Source: Deltaproteobacteria bacterium UBA5799 (GTDB lineage Bacteria > Desulfobacterota > GWC2-55-46). Taken from it: a DNA stretch of 25,559 nucleotides. The translations under genes were made by a program, and so were the position numbers. The stretch lies in NCBI GenBank assembly GCA_002418185.1, contig DIDN01000144.1:1-25559 (forward strand). Direction: 5' to 3'. Under the pieces are notes generated by a model. That model ran no database searches and had not been told where the DNA came from. It saw nothing but the letters and a program-made list of their open reading frames with translations. This document shows, piece by piece, positions 23,887 through 25,559 of the stretch (position 1 is its first letter; the number at the start of each line of letters is the position of its first letter).

Positions 23887-24642
23887 ATGCTGCCGCTCAT
23901 AGCCGGAAACTGGAAGATGAACATGGATATAGACCAGGGAGCCTCCCTGGTATTCGGGCTCCGGGACCTCCTCAAGGGCGTCCGGGAGGTCGAGGTCGTA
24001 ATAGCCCCCCCTTTCACATCCATCCACCATCTCAACCACCTCCTTGCGGACAGCGAGATAAAGCTTGCCGGCCAGAACCTCTTCTGGGAGAAGAGCGGCG
24101 CCTACACTGGAGAGGTCTCCGCCGGGATGCTCTCGTCGGCAGGATGCAAGTATGTGATAATCGGGCATTCCGAGCGCCGCCAGCTCTTCGGCGAGAACGA
24201 CGAGACAGTGAACAGGAAGGTCTTTGCCGCCTTGAGGCACGGGCTTAAGCCCATAGTGTGCGTGGGCGAAACACTCGATGAGCGCGAGGCGGGGAAGGCT
24301 CTTGCAAGGGTCGGGGCGCAGGTCTCGGCGGCGCTCTCAGGGCTCGCCGGCTCCGCGATGAAGGAGGTCACGATAGCCTACGAGCCGGTCTGGGCCATAG
24401 GCACAGGGAAGACCGCCACGTCCCAGGAGGCCGAGGAGGTCCACAGCTCCATCCGCGAGCTCCTCCACGAGCTCTTCGAACGCGAGTCGGTAAGAAACGT
24501 ACGCATCATATACGGCGGGTCCGTAAAGCCCGACAACATAGACGAGCTCATGGCCCAGCCGAACATAGACGGCGCGCTCGTGGGCGGCGCAAGCCTGAAG
24601 GCCGAGGACTTCGCCCGCATAGTCAGGTTCCGGCCTGCTTGA
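23887..24642 (+). CDS. tpiA: Triose-phosphate isomerase
   Basis: Interconverts dihydroxyacetone phosphate and glyceraldehyde 3-phosphate, linking gap, fba and gpsA. At 251 residues it is the classic single-barrel length. Seen: AGNWKMN (K10), VIIGHSERRQLFGE with catalytic H94, IAYEPVWAIGTGKTA with catalytic E166, and the phosphate loop YGGSVKPDN. The start at 23887 (MLPLIAGNWKMN) matches family N-termini although its Shine-Dalgarno is poor. An upstream in-frame TTG at 23821 would add 22 atypical residues. It sits downstream of pgk on the same strand. Confidence 0.97.
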   Translation: MLPLIAGNWKMNMDIDQGASLVFGLRDLLKGVREVEVVIAPPFTSIHHLNHLLADSEIKLAGQNLFWEKSGAYTGEVSAGMLSSAGCKYVIIGHSERRQLFGENDETVNRKVFAALRHGLKPIVCVGETLDEREAGKALARVGAQVSAALSGLAGSAMKEVTIAYEPVWAIGTGKTATSQEAEEVHSSIRELLHELFERESVRNVRIIYGGSVKPDNIDELMAQPNIDGALVGGASLKAEDFARIVRFRPA

Positions 24643-24721
24643 GCTTATTCCGGCCCTGAGGTACACGTGTCGCGCTCGCCTCTTTACCCCGCCTTTTCTT
24701 CTTTGCCCGCAATCATAACCC

Positions 24722-24750
24722 TTGCTTTTTCTTTTCGGAATCGCTAAAAT
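24722..24750 (+). promoter_or_regulatory. Possible promoter for secG
   Basis: TTGCTT (24722-24727), a 17-bp spacer and TAAAAT (24745-24750), about 60 bp before the secG start. A short hairpin GCCCG/CGGGC follows at about 24773-24788. Confidence 0.45.
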
Positions 24751-24808
24751 GTTCATTTAAGCGCAAACTCAGCCCGTAAGTGCGGGCGGTCGGTACGGAG
24801 GGACCCGG

Positions 24809-25141
24809 GTGTTTACTGTTCTTCTCGTAATTCATATCCTTGTGAGCATCGTTATGATAGCGGCCGTGCTCCTGCAGGTCGGCAAAGGGGCTTCCATTGG
24901 CTCTACTTTCGGCGGCTCGTCCTCGTCGTCGCAGACCATTTTCGGGAGCGCCGGGCCGTCTACCATGCTCGCCAAGATAACATACGCGTGCGCGGCGGTC
25001 TTCATGCTGACCTCGCTTGCCCTGACCTACATGTCCGGAAAGGACCGGACCAGATCGATAATGGACGACGTGCCGGCGGCTACCGCGCCGGTTGCCCCGC
25101 CCGAGACGCCTTCCGCACAGCCGGGCGCGCCCCAGGAATAG
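24809..25141 (+). CDS. secG: Protein translocase subunit SecG
   Basis: Small inner-membrane component of the SecYEG translocon that assists preprotein export. The 110 residues contain two membrane helices (about 3-22 and 52-72). Between them is the SecG hallmark LLQVGKGASIGSTFGGSSSS, followed by QTIFGSAGPSTMLAKIT. The C-terminal tail is Pro/Ala-rich and low-complexity (about 89-110), as is common in the family. It starts with GTG behind a good GGAGGG at seven bases. The order tpiA-secG-tRNA-Leu is a common bacterial arrangement. A GGGGAT/ATCCCC hairpin (25147-25161) follows the stop but has no T-run. Confidence 0.95.
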   Translation: MFTVLLVIHILVSIVMIAAVLLQVGKGASIGSTFGGSSSSSQTIFGSAGPSTMLAKITYACAAVFMLTSLALTYMSGKDRTRSIMDDVPAATAPVAPPETPSAQPGAPQE

Positions 25142-25161
25142 GATACGGGGATTTAATCCCC

Positions 25162-25259
25162 TTGACTGGCATCGGTCTTCATGTTAATTTTTCGCATACC
25201 GATGTGGACATCGGACAGTAGTAAAGCTCTTCAAAAAAAGGCCCGTAAAGGCCTTTTTT
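25162..25259 (+). ncRNA. Candidate small RNA unit: promoter, hairpin, terminator
   Basis: TTGACT (25162-25167), a 17-bp spacer and TAATTT (25185-25190) resemble a sigma-70 promoter with a start near 25197. The short transcript would hold CCGATG-TGGA-CATCGG (25199-25214), then an unpaired stretch and an intrinsic terminator at 25234-25259. There is no open frame of note. It might instead be the tRNA promoter with read-through of the terminator, or simply the secG 3' UTR. Confidence 0.35.
25234..25259 (+). terminator. Intrinsic terminator after secG
   Basis: AAAAAAGGCC (25234-25243), loop CGTAAA, GGCCTTTTTT (25250-25259), ending in a T-run. It ends the secG transcript or the candidate small RNA before tRNA-Leu. 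Confidence 0.85.
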
Positions 25260-25283
25260 ACTCTGTTCTTCTCTTCTTTCAAC

Positions 25284-25368
<85 letters not shown>

Positions 25369-25376
25369 AATTAAAG

Positions 25377-25400
25377 AAACCGGCTTTGGCCGGTTTTTTT
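25377..25400 (+). terminator. Intrinsic terminator of tRNA-Leu
   Basis: AAACCGGC, loop TTTG, GCCGGTTTTTTT: a six-bp GC-rich core plus A-T pairs followed by a seven-base T-run, nine bases after the tRNA CCA. Confidence 0.85.
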
Positions 25401-25534
25401 AATTTCAGTCAAGCAGGCGGCACTCGAACAGTTTGCGAGCGCCGAGCAGCGCGAGGATGAGCGCCGTCGGGAGGCGGCGCGTAAGCGAGCAAACGCGGGG
25501 CAGAGCGAACGGCCGGGAGGCCGGAGCGGAGCCC

Positions 25535-25557
25535 TTCGAGTCCCCCCTTCGGCACCA
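25535..25557 (+). repeat. Detached duplicate of the tRNA-Leu 3' end (att-site-like)
   Basis: All 23 bases are identical to tRNA-Leu positions 25346-25368, from the T-loop TTCGAGT through the encoded CCA. The upstream context differs (GAGCCC here, GGGGG in the tRNA), so no full tRNA is present. The 166 bases between the copies hold the tRNA terminator and a GC-rich segment with repeated GAGC motifs, and no integrase. Such direct repeats of a tRNA 3' end usually flank integrated elements, but tRNA-derived tail repeats are an alternative. Confidence 0.8.
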
Positions 25558-25559
25558 GA

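Noticed and set aside
25401..25559. Second complete tRNA gene at the window end
   Set aside because: Only the T-loop-to-CCA part is present; no matching acceptor, D or anticodon arms precede it.

Overview
The window is a bacterial chromosome segment, GC-rich and densely coded, with ordinary housekeeping genes and no sign of phage, plasmid or CRISPR. A heme-c-motif (CxxCH) hybrid sensor kinase, pyruvate phosphate dikinase, a large-type class II aldolase and the order gap-pgk-tpiA-secG-tRNA-Leu fit an anaerobic Desulfobacterota (former Deltaproteobacteria) or Nitrospirota-like organism. This is inference from gene content and style; there is no rRNA or other decisive marker. AGG (Arg) and ATA (Ile) codons are used heavily despite the high GC.

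Layout. Positions 1-7329 are on the minus strand: a class II fructose-bisphosphate aldolase cut by the window edge (1-712), a 383-bp structured leader, a hybrid histidine kinase (1096-3453), gpsA (3663-4658), a palindromic dispersed-repeat-like element (4745-4873) and gyrA (4885-7329). A divergent promoter region separates gyrA from ppdK (+, 7704-10433). ppdK converges, across a symmetrical terminator, on a minus-strand pair: smc (11088-14630) followed by a Roadblock/LC7-like gene (10628-10984). A small secreted protein of unknown function (+, 14932-15486) then converges on a 1526-residue coiled-coil LysM protein (-, 15635-20215). The right end is all plus strand: aroD, gap, pgk, tpiA, secG, a small-RNA-like unit, and tRNA-Leu(GAG). 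The last 190 bases carry a second, detached copy of the tRNA 3' end.

How the genes work together. fba, gap, pgk, tpiA, ppdK and gpsA cover the middle and lower parts of glycolysis/gluconeogenesis plus the branch to glycerol phosphate for lipids. gyrA and smc handle chromosome topology and condensation. The LysM coiled-coil protein and the secreted protein act at the envelope, and the CxxCH kinase probably senses redox state or a ligand outside the cytoplasmic membrane.

Most unusual points: (1) the LysM protein is built from several nested repeat families, including six copies at an exact 31-residue period and four at an exact 42-residue period; (2) a 23-bp exact duplication of the tRNA-Leu 3' end at the right edge; (3) the palindromic element between gyrA and gpsA; (4) the structured leader before the aldolase gene; (5) a promoter-hairpin-terminator unit between secG and the tRNA.
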